From NCBI GenBank assembly GCA_036794395.1, contig DAIRGS010000009.1, positions 1 through 50,179 on the forward strand: 50,179 nt of DNA. The letters are read 5' to 3'. The stretch is from DASXMX01 sp036794395 (lineage in GTDB: Bacteria; Planctomycetota; Phycisphaerae; Tepidisphaerales; Tepidisphaeraceae). Position numbers and translations under genes: made by a program. Below are positions 6,159 to 14,730 of this stretch, piece after piece. A model generated the notes under the pieces. The model did not search any database. It was not told where the DNA came from and was given only the letters and a program-made list of their open reading frames with translations. Each line of letters starts with the position of its first letter. The stretch's first letter is position 1.

Positions 6159-7682
6159 TTATTTGGCTGCCGGGGCGGTAGTGGGTGTGCCTGCAAGATT
6201 GACTCTCACCTGAAGCAATGCGCGATCGCGCGCCATCAACAGATCGACCGCATTGGCCGAAGCGAATACAGGCCGTGAATCGCGCATCCAGGAGGTATAG
6301 GCGTAGGGCAGCGCAGCTCCATCTACATAGATGGAAGCCGAAATCCCGCGCAATGCCGCAAAGATATAATGCGCCCCATCCGGGCTGAACGTGACTGGCG
6401 TCACGGCATCGCACGGCGGAAGCGGCTTTGAATCCACCACCACGACCGGCTGCTGCCCCGTCACCGCACGGTAAGCCACGTGCTTCGAATCCGCGCTAAA
6501 CCCAATGTCCACAACATTTGAGTAAGTCGGGCCCAGCGCCCCATCACACACTACGATAATCTGCTCCCCGCGAACCGCCGCATACGCCAGCCGCTTGCTG
6601 TCCGGGCTATATAACAAGCCGGGCCGGGCGATGTGATCGAAGCCCAGCTGGTGCTTTTCATCCACTACAATAAATCGCTCGGCTCCTTTGCTGGCCGCGT
6701 AGGCCAGATGCGATGAATCCGGACTGTAGTGCAGAGAATCCCCGGCGATCTGATCGAAACTCTCCTGCGGGACGCCATCGCGCACGACCGTAAACTGCTT
6801 ACCCTGCCGGACCACGCAGGCGGTGTGCCTGGAATCGGGGCTGAAAACCATATACCCGTCAAACGCGTCGTATCGCGGCCCCTCCTTGCCATCGATCACC
6901 AGCGAGAACTGCTTTTCGATTCCCGCGATATACGCCACATGCGCGCTATCGGGGCTGAATATGGGGCTCACCCACATGCCATCAAGGGGTTTACTCTCCT
7001 TCGCATCGATTACCGCCAGATACTTGTGATCCTGCACGGCCGTGTAGGCCAGACGCTTGGAGGCGGGGCTGAATTGAAGGGTCGCCGGCGCGACGCCGTC
7101 ATAGATTTTCTGCTCCTTCCCATCCAGCACCACGCACATTTTGTCGCCGGGTAAGACAGCGGTGTACGCCAGATGCAACCCATCGGGGCTAAACGTCGGC
7201 GCCCCCGCGGCTGAAATGTACGTCTTACCCACCACTCCATCATGGACAACAAACGTTTCCTTTTCGCCTTTACGGGCGGTGTAAGCGTAATGGTTGGCAT
7301 CGGCGCTGAAATGAATCCGATCCGCCCCCACCAGGTAATACCCCTTGCCCACCACTTTCCCGTCAATGAGCGCCGACATTTCATTCCCCTCCTGAATCAC
7401 ACAAGCCACGTGCTTCCCCGCCGGCGAAAACAGCAAGCTGTCGGGGATCACCCAGTCATATGCCGGGCTCGTCACGCCATCCCGCACGATAAACTGCTTG
7501 TCGCCCTTAGTCCCAAGCAGCGCAATATGCCGGGAATCATCGCTGAAGGTAATCGCCTTCACTTGATCGTAATCCCCAGTCAAACCCAGCGGCGTTTCCA
7601 CAACCGCGGGGCTTTGCGCCAGTGCAGGACCGTGACTCAATCCAACAAGCAGGGCAGTCAAGGGCAGGAAGGCCGGTTTCAT
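6159..7682 (-). CDS. Secreted PD40/TolB-like beta-propeller of eleven repeats
   Basis: A 507-residue protein with a signal peptide (residues 1-22, ending 'GPALAQ'). After that come eleven consecutive units of 37-40 residues, each of the form 'F SPDS (K/R) H (V/L) A Y x A x x G ... F V V x D G', plus a degenerate twelfth. The 'SPDS+.+AY' strand-turn is typical of PD40/WD40-like repeats of the TolB propeller type, which usually form one or two closed rings and bind partners. There is no catalytic motif. The C-terminus ends in a short Thr/Pro/Ala-rich tail. It is a single-gene unit with no clear ribosome-binding site. Likely periplasmic or extracellular; partner unknown. Confidence 0.75.
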   Translation of the reverse strand: MKPAFLPLTALLVGLSHGPALAQSPAVVETPLGLTGDYDQVKAITFSDDSRHIALLGTKGDKQFIVRDGVTSPAYDWVIPDSLLFSPAGKHVACVIQEGNEMSALIDGKVVGKGYYLVGADRIHFSADANHYAYTARKGEKETFVVHDGVVGKTYISAAGAPTFSPDGLHLAYTAVLPGDKMCVVLDGKEQKIYDGVAPATLQFSPASKRLAYTAVQDHKYLAVIDAKESKPLDGMWVSPIFSPDSAHVAYIAGIEKQFSLVIDGKEGPRYDAFDGYMVFSPDSRHTACVVRQGKQFTVVRDGVPQESFDQIAGDSLHYSPDSSHLAYAASKGAERFIVVDEKHQLGFDHIARPGLLYSPDSKRLAYAAVRGEQIIVVCDGALGPTYSNVVDIGFSADSKHVAYRAVTGQQPVVVVDSKPLPPCDAVTPVTFSPDGAHYIFAALRGISASIYVDGAALPYAYTSWMRDSRPVFASANAVDLLMARDRALLQVRVNLAGTPTTAPAAK

Positions 7683-7733
7683 TGTGCAAAGGATACCGGA
7701 GCGGGATCACAACGGGGAGCATCTGCCGAGTGC

Positions 7734-7956
7734 GGCGCGCCCCAAAACGTCTCAGCACGCCTCACTTCTGGCCGCCTACAATCTCAAGTGTTTGTTAAAT
7801 TGAAACTTATGAAATGGGGGCGCGCATCTGCACGAAATGCGGCGCACCTCAATTGGGCTCGCTCCGTCCCATCCATAATAAGTCTATTGCCAAACGCAAC
7901 TTAAGAATTATATGCCGCCCCACAATGGGGCGCGCTGAGACTTTTTGGGGCGCGAC
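7734..7956. mobile_element. MITE-like element with 23-bp terminal inverted repeats (single copy)
   Basis: Arms 7734-7756 and 7934-7956 are inverted repeats matching at 21 of 23 positions ('ggcgcgccccaaaac...'). The 177-base interior holds further 'ggggcgcg' words and no credible gene. A 67-codon frame at 7814 with a 'CTKCG' start is read from the same words and was not accepted. No transposase is present, so it is a non-autonomous element or an old remnant. The element type is inference. Confidence 0.5.
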
Positions 7957-8033
7957 TACCGCCCCACTCGCCGCGCGCCTTATATTCGGTTCGATCTTTT
8001 TCCTTTGGCGGCCGTAGTGGTAGAATCTCGGCC

Positions 8034-8256
8034 CGGTTGGGGATGTTTGAGTTTATCCAACCGTTTGTTCGATAGTTGAGTAATCGGCCCCGCCGGCCTT
8101 CATTGGATCGCGAAAGCTTATCCAGCGCCTGGCGACGCGAGCGACAGTTCGCGAGACGGGAAGGTGAACCTTCCTCAGGGCCATGAGTCCCTCATGCTGC
8201 GGTAAAAACCGGCGTCTCCTGCGGCCAATAGACGGTGATCAGGTACCGATAGGCCG
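8034..8256 (+). ncRNA. Candidate structured RNA: cluster of tight hairpins
   Basis: Five stem-loops follow one another within 121 bases. They are CGCGA/TCGCG (8136-8153), GGAAGG-TGAA-CCTTCC (8159-8174), CATGAG-tcc-CTCATG (8182-8196), CGGT-aaaa-ACCG (8200-8211), and a nested CGGCC/GGCCG with CGGT/ACCG (8222-8256). Another stem lies at 8034-8063. No gene covers the region. It is 145 bases before the oxidoreductase gene on the plus strand, so it could be a separate small RNA or a leader. The 3' part faintly recalls RNase P RNA ('ggtaaa', 'ggccaatag') but the universal core 'gaggaaagtcc' is absent, so I do not call it that. The strand is assumed. Confidence 0.3.
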
Positions 8257-8280
8257 TAAGCCACGCCCAGAAGAGCTGAG

Positions 8281-8369
8281 GGATTTGCGATTTGCAATTT
8301 GCGATTTGCAATTGAAGAAACGACCTCCGTTTTTTCAATTTCAAATCTCAAATCTGAAATCGCAAATCC
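8281..8369. repeat. A/T-rich inverted repeat of 'gatttgcgatttgcaa' units
   Basis: The left half (8281-8314) repeats 'gatttgc(g/a)' units in tandem. The right half (8334-8369) carries the inverse 'caaatctcaaatctgaaatcgcaaatcc'. The arms can fold back over a 19-base loop. It ends 32 bases before the oxidoreductase start. It resembles short dispersed intergenic repeats found in related genomes; it is not a CRISPR, as there are no unique spacers. Confidence 0.6.
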
Positions 8370-8401
8370 ATCATCTTCCCCGCACAAGAATCGACTGAAA
8401 A

Positions 8402-11400
8402 ATGGCAACCGATCTCCGCTTCCTGGCCGAATCTGGCCGTGAAGTATTTACGGGTAATGAGCTTCTGATAAAGGGCGCACTCGAAACCGAGGGCGGCGTT
8501 CATCTCCTCACCGGGTATCCCGGGTCACCCGTCAGCGGGTTCTTCGACATTCTGGGGGACATCAAAGACGTGCTGCAAAAGCACGGCGTCCGCGCTTTCC
8601 AGGCCAATAACGAAGCCTTGGGGGCGGCGGCGATGAACGGCTCGCAGATGCTGCCGTGCAAGGCCATCGCGGTGATGAAAAGCGTCGGGCTGCATGTGGC
8701 TTCAGATGCGCTGGCGCTGGGAAACCTTGCAGGCGCGCATCCCGAGGGCGGGGCGGTCACGATCATCGGGGATGATCCATGGTGCGACAGTACGCAGGTG
8801 CCATCGGATAGCCGGTTTTTGTGCGAGCATCTTCGGATGGCGGTGGTCGAGCCCGGCACGCCGCAGGAAATGAAGGACTGGATCGACCTGTCCTTCAAGC
8901 TTTCGCAGGCGGCGGGGATTTTTATCGGCTTCATCGTCACAACCGCCCAAGCCGATGGCGGCGGGACGGTCGATTGCCGCAGGAATCAGTTTCCGACTCT
9001 TAGCACGCAACAGAAAATCGCGCTCGATACCGCGCAGATTGACCTGGGCAGAGTCCTCCTTCCGCCCAAGACCTGGATGCGCGAGCTCGAATACCCCGAG
9101 CGGCATGCCAAAACGATCATCGCCGCCCGAGCATTGGGATTGAACAAGATCGTCCCCGCAGCCCCACTCAGCACTCAGCACGGCTTGACTGAGCTCGCCG
9201 AAGTCTCAGCACCCAACACGCCCTCTCCCCTGGGCTTCATCGTGACCGGAATGGCCGGTCCTTATCTACGTCAGGTTCTGGCGGACCTGGGCCTTACGGG
9301 TTTGTTCCCGATTCTTCAGATGGGCATGTGCTATCCGGCGGATGTGCAGCTTGTCGGCGAGTTCTCCAAGCTCTGCGACAAGATGATTGTGATCGAAGAA
9401 CGCCGGAGCTTTCTTGAGAAGAACATTCGCGACGGGCTGTTCCGGGAATTTTCAAATGAAGACGCCGGGATGATTTCCGGGCGGTTGTACGGCAAGACTT
9501 TCCCCGGCAACCTCACGCCGATCCCGGCGGTGCGCGGGCTCAATCCGTCGCTGCTGGCGCAGATTCTGATTCCGCTTATCAAGGCCACCGAGCAGATTCC
9601 GGCTGAACTGCGTAATGGCCGGCTCAGCGCCGAGATCGATCGCATTCGCCGGCTCAGCAAACCCAAGCTACAAATCATCGATCAGAAGATCGTGGCGCGC
9701 ACGCCGACCTTCTGCCCCGGATGCCCGCATCGCGACAGCTCTGCGGCGCTGCTCCAGATTAGGCGCGATCTGGCGGACCCGAAATACATGCTCGAAAAGC
9801 ATGGCACGGCTCCCGTGGATCTGGTCGCCCATGGCGATACCGGCTGCTACACCATGCTCATGTTCGCGCCGACCGAACAGCTCATGCACAACTACTCGGG
9901 CATGGGCCTGGGCGGCGGAACGGGCACCGGCGTCGATCCGTTCATTACCAACAAGCAGATTGTTTTCATGGGTGATGGAACGTTCTTCCACTCGGGGCAG
10001 GTGGCGATCTCCAACTCGATTAAGGTCGGCCAGCAGATCACGTACATTATCCTTGAGAACAAGACGACGGCCATGACCGGCCACCAGGAACATGCCGGCA
10101 CGGAGCTGGATGTGTTGGGGAATAAGTCGTACATACAGGACATTGAAGCGATCGTACGCGGCATGGCGGGGTCGAGCCCGTTGACCGTCGTCAAACTATC
10201 TCCCGCCAAGCGCGATGCCTATCGAAAAATGCTCGAGGAAACGATTCTGCGCGATGGCGTGAAGGTGATCATCGCGGACAAAGAATGCGGCATTACCCAC
10301 AACCGCACCGTTCTCAAGGAAGAGCGCAAGATCACCAAGAAGTACGGATATCTGCCCAAGAAAACGCACATGAACGTGACGCAGGACGTGTGCGAAAACT
10401 GCCTGGAATGCACCAAGGCCACGGCTTGCCCGGGACTGACGACGGCCGAAACCGACTATGGCCGGAAGATCGATACCGATCTGACGTGGTGCGTGAACGA
10501 CGGGGCGTGCGAGCGCGTCCGCGTGAGTAACACGGCGGGGATTAATGTAAAGCCGTGCCCGAGTTTTGAGCAGGTGACGGTGCTGCGCCGGCGGCGGCGC
10601 AGGTATACGTTGCCGCACATGGCGCTGGATAAGCTGCCTGATCCGCCGCGTGTTCATGCGATGGAACAGGGTGGAGATGTGTGGCGCGCGCACATGGCCG
10701 GGGTGGGCGGGATGGGCATTGGCGTGGTGAACGCCATCCTCGTACGGGCCGGGCACAAAGAAGGCTACGGCGTTATTTTCGCGGACAAAAAGGGTCTGGC
10801 GATTCGCAATGGCGGCGTGTATTCGCAGATTACGTTCATCAAGGAGGGGGAGGGCGCCATCGATACAACGGGCGTCATTCCGTACGGCAAGGGCGATCTG
10901 CTCTTTGGCGTGGATATTCTTGAAGCGGCGCGCGCTATCGATCCGCGGGAGCAATTCCGTATTGCTTCGCCTGAGCGGACGTGCGCGGTGCTGAACAGCT
11001 ATCGCCAGCCGACCGTTTACACGCTGCTGGGCAAGGAAGATTTTGATCCTGACGCATTGCGGGATGACATCTTCGATCAATGCCGGCCCGAGCATTCGTT
11101 TGCCCAGAACCTCTCAGAACTCTGCGAGCAGCGGCTCGGTAGCAAGCTCTACGCGAACATCATGATGCTTGGCGTTGCGTACCAGCTTGGGTTTATCCCG
11201 GTGTCGGCACGCAGCATTGCATGGGCGATCAAGGATTCGATCCGGCGCGAGCATCGGAAGAATCTCAAGGCGTTTAATATTGGCCGGAAGATCGCCCTGG
11301 AGCCGCGGGCGCTGCCGCGTAAGCCTACGCCTGAAACGTGGGAACAGCTGGTAACAAATAAAGCCCGCATTTTGCGGCGGACGAAGATGTTCGGCCCGGT

Positions 11401-12124
11401 GCTGGCAATGAAGTTTGAGAAGCTGGTGCAGGGTGCGACCAAGCAGATGCGCGATCTGCCGGACCAGGCCAAGTATGACATGGCGCTGCGCATCTATGAT
11501 CTGATGCAGTATGAGAATCCGGCGCTGGCCAAGCGGTACATCGAGCAGGTTCGTGGGATGTATCGCCGGGACAATGCCGAGCGCCAATACGCGGCTACTG
11601 TCGCGGTGATCTGGAACCTGGCGAAGGTCGTCTTGATCAAGGATGAGCCATACGTTTCATATCTGCTGACGCGCTACGAAAAGAAGCAGTACGATCTGGC
11701 CAAGTATGGAGTGGACGTCAGCAATGGCGATCGGCTGGTGTACCGCCACCACACCAACCCCGAATTCAATATTGGCCGACATCGAATCCGCCTGCGCATT
11801 ACGACGCAGGACTGGCAGCTCAAGCTGGTTAGCCATTGCAAGTTTCTACGCAAGCTGCCCGGCTGGCATAAACACGAAACCGCGTTTCGCGACTGGTACA
11901 TGGGCCTCATCACCCGCGTCAATCTCACGACGGATTATGAAAAAGCCCTGCGCGTACTGAGCTGTCCGGAAGAAGTGACCGGCTACCGCGAAGTGCGCTA
12001 TCCCAAGCAGGACCGGGTTCGCGAGTGGGTGGAAGCCGAGATTGGGCCCGCAACGTTGCCGCCGAAACCCGTGAGTGAGTTGGGCCGGTTGCTGGATCGG
12101 GTGGGGACAGCGACGGGAGTTTAG
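8402..12124 (+). CDS. Indolepyruvate:ferredoxin oxidoreductase, fused alpha-beta-gamma form
   Basis: A 1240-residue 2-oxoacid:acceptor oxidoreductase that decarboxylates aryl pyruvates to aryl-acetyl-CoA using thiamine diphosphate and passes electrons to ferredoxin. An N-terminal pyrimidine-binding domain carries 'GYPGSPVS' (residues 38-45). The TPP domain has 'CPGCPHRDS' (about 437), 'MGLGGGTGTG' and 'GDGT' (about 523). Near residue 663 a cysteine-rich segment (CENCLEC, then AC-P, later WCVNDGAC and KPCP) should hold Fe-S clusters. From about 763 the gamma domain begins ('HMAGVGGMGIG'). Separate iorA and iorB genes in archaea are here one chain, as in several bacterial groups. ATG 8402 has no obvious ribosome-binding site. 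Substrate preference is inferred from the family. Confidence 0.88.
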   Translation: MATDLRFLAESGREVFTGNELLIKGALETEGGVHLLTGYPGSPVSGFFDILGDIKDVLQKHGVRAFQANNEALGAAAMNGSQMLPCKAIAVMKSVGLHVASDALALGNLAGAHPEGGAVTIIGDDPWCDSTQVPSDSRFLCEHLRMAVVEPGTPQEMKDWIDLSFKLSQAAGIFIGFIVTTAQADGGGTVDCRRNQFPTLSTQQKIALDTAQIDLGRVLLPPKTWMRELEYPERHAKTIIAARALGLNKIVPAAPLSTQHGLTELAEVSAPNTPSPLGFIVTGMAGPYLRQVLADLGLTGLFPILQMGMCYPADVQLVGEFSKLCDKMIVIEERRSFLEKNIRDGLFREFSNEDAGMISGRLYGKTFPGNLTPIPAVRGLNPSLLAQILIPLIKATEQIPAELRNGRLSAEIDRIRRLSKPKLQIIDQKIVARTPTFCPGCPHRDSSAALLQIRRDLADPKYMLEKHGTAPVDLVAHGDTGCYTMLMFAPTEQLMHNYSGMGLGGGTGTGVDPFITNKQIVFMGDGTFFHSGQVAISNSIKVGQQITYIILENKTTAMTGHQEHAGTELDVLGNKSYIQDIEAIVRGMAGSSPLTVVKLSPAKRDAYRKMLEETILRDGVKVIIADKECGITHNRTVLKEERKITKKYGYLPKKTHMNVTQDVCENCLECTKATACPGLTTAETDYGRKIDTDLTWCVNDGACERVRVSNTAGINVKPCPSFEQVTVLRRRRRRYTLPHMALDKLPDPPRVHAMEQGGDVWRAHMAGVGGMGIGVVNAILVRAGHKEGYGVIFADKKGLAIRNGGVYSQITFIKEGEGAIDTTGVIPYGKGDLLFGVDILEAARAIDPREQFRIASPERTCAVLNSYRQPTVYTLLGKEDFDPDALRDDIFDQCRPEHSFAQNLSELCEQRLGSKLYANIMMLGVAYQLGFIPVSARSIAWAIKDSIRREHRKNLKAFNIGRKIALEPRALPRKPTPETWEQLVTNKARILRRTKMFGPVLAMKFEKLVQGATKQMRDLPDQAKYDMALRIYDLMQYENPALAKRYIEQVRGMYRRDNAERQYAATVAVIWNLAKVVLIKDEPYVSYLLTRYEKKQYDLAKYGVDVSNGDRLVYRHHTNPEFNIGRHRIRLRITTQDWQLKLVSHCKFLRKLPGWHKHETAFRDWYMGLITRVNLTTDYEKALRVLSCPEEVTGYREVRYPKQDRVREWVEAEIGPATLPPKPVSELGRLLDRVGTATGV

Positions 12125-12174
12125 GCGCAGCTTTGAGCTGTAACGCCCGTTTGGCTTCCCCTGGTCGCAACCGT

Positions 12175-13017
12175 TTACCGCGTATGAAGCGGCGTTGGGC
12201 GGATGTGATTGCGCAGGTGCACTTCCCAAGCATCGAGCTTGGTGCCGGTGAAGGTGGCGACGGCTTCACGCCAGGGGCGGGCGTGCCAGTGGTGAACATT
12301 TGATCCCATTCCCATCACGTCCTGCTTATCGCGCAGGGTTACGCCGTACGCTTTGGCGGTGTTGTCGGAGTGGAGATTGTGATGGCCCTTCCAGCCGATG
12401 TGCCCCAGGCCCAGCAGATGCCCGACCTCGTGATAGTGCGTCCAGAACTTGGTGGTGGAATGGCTGATCATCGTCTCGCTATCGAGGTCCTTCTGACTGT
12501 AGAGCACTGAATTGGAGCGAAACGTTTCATCGTCGGGAACGCGCACGGCCGCGATGGTGTAATGAGCGTCGTTCTGTGAGAGCACGCGCGACAATTCGAG
12601 CTTGCAATACACGTTGCATCGGTATTTGGGGTTGCTGTCGGGCCAGTCGAGGCCTTTGAAGTTATGCGGGGTGCGGAGCCAGAAAATCCCGCTCCAGAAC
12701 TTCTGGGCTTCGGTGATCAGCTTCGAGGTGAATTGTGAGAATTCGCCTGGCTTCCACGCCTGGATCCGGCGCTTGGGGGCGACTGCCTTGGTTGTGGGGT
12801 CGGCGGTTCCGGAATCGGTATCGTTATAAAGTCCGGTCGCGGTACCGGCGGGATTTATTTCCTGGAAAAAGACATTGATCGAGATGATGAGATCGGCGTT
12901 GGTGGTGGCGTTCCGAACCTCGTCTTCCAGCGTGGAATCCCATTTTCCGCCGTACACGAGTTGGGGGCCTGTTCGGATGAGCGAGCCGTATTTAAACGTA
13001 ATGGTGCTATCTGCCAT
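12175..13017 (-). CDS. Metzincin-like zinc metalloprotease without signal peptide
   Basis: I start at ATG 13017 ('MADSTITFKYG'), with AGGA about 9 bases upstream; the frame opens further up (13116) without support. The 280-residue product carries HEVGHLLGLGH (12400-12432), the full metzincin zinc motif HExxHxxGxxH. A 'VMGMGS' stretch about 40 residues later can serve as the Met-turn. The sequence before it ('FKYGSLIRTGPQLVYGGKW') has no signal peptide or membrane segment, which is unusual because most such proteases are exported. An unrecognised export route or a cytoplasmic role is possible. There is no close subfamily call. It is a stand-alone gene, tail-to-tail with the oxidoreductase at 12124. 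Confidence 0.7.
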   Translation of the reverse strand: MADSTITFKYGSLIRTGPQLVYGGKWDSTLEDEVRNATTNADLIISINVFFQEINPAGTATGLYNDTDSGTADPTTKAVAPKRRIQAWKPGEFSQFTSKLITEAQKFWSGIFWLRTPHNFKGLDWPDSNPKYRCNVYCKLELSRVLSQNDAHYTIAAVRVPDDETFRSNSVLYSQKDLDSETMISHSTTKFWTHYHEVGHLLGLGHIGWKGHHNLHSDNTAKAYGVTLRDKQDVMGMGSNVHHWHARPWREAVATFTGTKLDAWEVHLRNHIRPTPLHTR

Positions 13018-13205
13018 GGCTGGATTCCTGAGCGAATGGATAGCCGACGACCCACGACTGCCCACGACTGCCACTCTGGTGTATGGCCGGGGATGCGTCT
13101 GCTGAAGATCTTCCATATAGTTCTCGGATGCTCCAGCAAAAAGTTGCGTGAATTCTTGGGCAATGGTGCGATTGCTGTTGTGCCGACCCCAAAAGAAACC
13201 GCCAA

Positions 13206-14195
13206 CTATTGGCTGGATCGAGCAAATTCTCGGGCAATCTCAAACGAGCGCAGGCGCGCCGCATGATCGAAGATTTGGGAAGTGATCATCAATTCATCCG
13301 CGCCGGTGCGCGCGATGAAAGTCTCCAATTCGTTAGCCACTGTCAGGCGTGAGCCGATGGCTGAATAGGGCAATACTTGATCGAGTATTGCGCGCTCGCG
13401 TGGACCAAGGTTTTTCAGATAGTCCTTGTCTGGCGGGGGGAGTTGCGTCGGGTTGCCGGTGCGGAGGTTGATGAACGCCTGTTGCATTGAGCTGGCGAGA
13501 ACGTGTGCTTCGGCGTCGGTATCGGCAGCGAAGACATTGAAGCCGAGCATGACATAGGGCTTGGCGAGCTGCGTCGAAGGCTGGAAGGTTGAGCGGTACA
13601 GCGAAATGGACTGCATCAGTTGCGCGGGGGCAAAATGCGATGCAAATGCGTACGGCAGACCCAGGGCGGCGGCCAGTTGCGCGCCGTAGAGGCTCGAACC
13701 CAGAATCCAGATCGGGACATTGAGCCCGGTGCCGGGCACGGCGCGAATGGGCTGCGTCGGTTCCGGCGAGAAATAATCCATCAGCTCAAGCACGTCCTGC
13801 GGAAACCCATCGGCGTCGGCTTGGAGATTGCGCCGCAATGCGCGGGCGGTGGCCTGATCGGAGCCGGGCGCGCGGCCGAGCCCCAGATCAATACGGCCCG
13901 GATAGAGCGACTCCAACGTTCCAAACTGTTCGGCAATCACCAGCGGAGAATGATTGGGCAACATGATGCCGCCAGCGCCGACGCGGAGGGTCGTCGTCGC
14001 GCCCGCGATGTAACCAATCAAGACCGCCGTCGCGGCACTTCCAACGCCGGGCATGCCATGGTGCTCGGCCAGCCAGAAGCGCTTGTAGCCCCAACGCTCG
14101 CCGTGCTGCGCGAGATCGCGCGTGTTGCGAAATGACTGGGCAGCGCTGCTGCCCCGGTTGATCGGGGAAAGGTCGAGTATGGAAAAAGGGATCAT
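13206..14195 (-). CDS. Luciferase-like flavin-dependent monooxygenase (LLM class)
   Basis: A 329-residue member of the bacterial luciferase-like TIM-barrel family. These enzymes use reduced FMN (some use F420) to oxidise small organic substrates. Family hallmarks are 'FSILDLSPI' at the start, 'GYKRFWLAEHH' (about 36-46), 'VGAGGIMLPNHSPLVIAEQFGTLE' and 'GRIDLGLGRAPGSD' (about 102-115). The length is normal. It lies alone between the metalloprotease and a MITE copy, so no pathway can be read from context. The subclass with this N-terminus is often listed only as 'MsnO8' or YvbT-like oxidoreductase; the substrate is unknown. Confidence 0.85.
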   Translation of the reverse strand: MIPFSILDLSPINRGSSAAQSFRNTRDLAQHGERWGYKRFWLAEHHGMPGVGSAATAVLIGYIAGATTTLRVGAGGIMLPNHSPLVIAEQFGTLESLYPGRIDLGLGRAPGSDQATARALRRNLQADADGFPQDVLELMDYFSPEPTQPIRAVPGTGLNVPIWILGSSLYGAQLAAALGLPYAFASHFAPAQLMQSISLYRSTFQPSTQLAKPYVMLGFNVFAADTDAEAHVLASSMQQAFINLRTGNPTQLPPPDKDYLKNLGPRERAILDQVLPYSAIGSRLTVANELETFIARTGADELMITSQIFDHAARLRSFEIAREFARSSQ

Positions 14196-14299
14196 TTTCT
14201 TTCTGGCGGTTGGCCATCGCTTCTGAGCGATTCTATGCGCGCTTCAGAGAAAGGTGAGGCGGTTTGAAGCAAGGTTTTTGCGACCCGATTAGAGGAGCG

Positions 14300-14570
14300 C
14301 TAGATGGCCGTGCGCGATTCCGCGCCATTGCTTTTAAGTGGCACGGCCTTCCAGGCCGTGGTCAGGGACGCTTCGGGTCCTGCGCCGTGTGAGAGGTGGC
14401 AAAACCAACTCGCCGTACCCGGGCATTTTCTGGCGTTAAATGCAGAAGGTTGTCCAACGGTCGAAACTTGGTTTTCCCACATTTAACCCGTCGCTGGCGG
14501 TCAACTCCCACGATCATGGGCTGGAAGCCACATGCCACGAAAAGGCGCGGAATCGCGCACGGTCATTTAG
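14300..14570. mobile_element. MITE A, copy 1
   Basis: A 271-base non-coding element bounded by inverted repeats: 14306-14326 and 14544-14564 match at 20 of 21 positions ('ggccgtgcgcgattccgcgcc' inverted), with outer 'cta.atg' ends. The interior has nested inverted pairs such as 'cacggccttccaggccgtg' and 'aaaaccaac...ggttttcccac'. Homologous copies lie at 28001-28291 (same orientation) and 29513-29780 (inverted). This copy ends at the broken 5' part of a HigB-like toxin gene. Confidence 0.7.
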
Positions 14571-14573
14571 GGG

Positions 14574-14730
14574 TACGCCAATGCGAGCTCGATGGCATTG
14601 GGCGCGACAGGCGGTTGTATAACGCGATGGCGAAACCTTGCTCTGCGGCAGATATAAACGCAATCAGGCCGGAGATATCGATCGGGCGGTTGAGTATTGG
14701 GCCGACTACAAGCAAAGGACTGGCAAATAA
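14574..14730 (+). pseudogene. Remnant of a HigB-type toxin gene
   Basis: From 14641 the frame reads 'LCGRYKRNQAGDIDRAVEYW' and ends at TAA 14728-14730. This is the C-terminal block typical of phage-derived Gp49/HigB toxins ('LLCGGDK...DI.RA'). Just upstream, 'RDGETL' is in the same frame after a stop (14620-14622). A 'CELDGIGRDRRLYN' stretch in another frame corresponds to the preceding beta-strands, so there is at least one frameshift. The N-terminal half is absent and MITE A ends at 14570. The toxin cannot be functional. It is identified by pattern and by the adjacent antitoxin gene. Confidence 0.55.

Noticed and set aside
7814..8017. A 67-codon frame beginning with a zinc-ribbon-like 'CTKCG'
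   Set aside because: It is read from the repeated 'gcggcgc' words of MITE B, there is no ribosome-binding site, and only one Cys pair is present.
8008..8040. tRNA-like 'gtggtagaatc' word
   Set aside because: No matching acceptor stem, anticodon stem or T-loop could be drawn around it.
8136..8256. RNase P RNA
   Set aside because: Some words resemble the 3' half but the universal 'gaggaaagtcc' core and the 'acagaa' end are absent, and the length is too short.
8281..8369. CRISPR-like short repeats
   Set aside because: The units are 8-16 bases, tandem and inverted, with no unique spacers of constant length.
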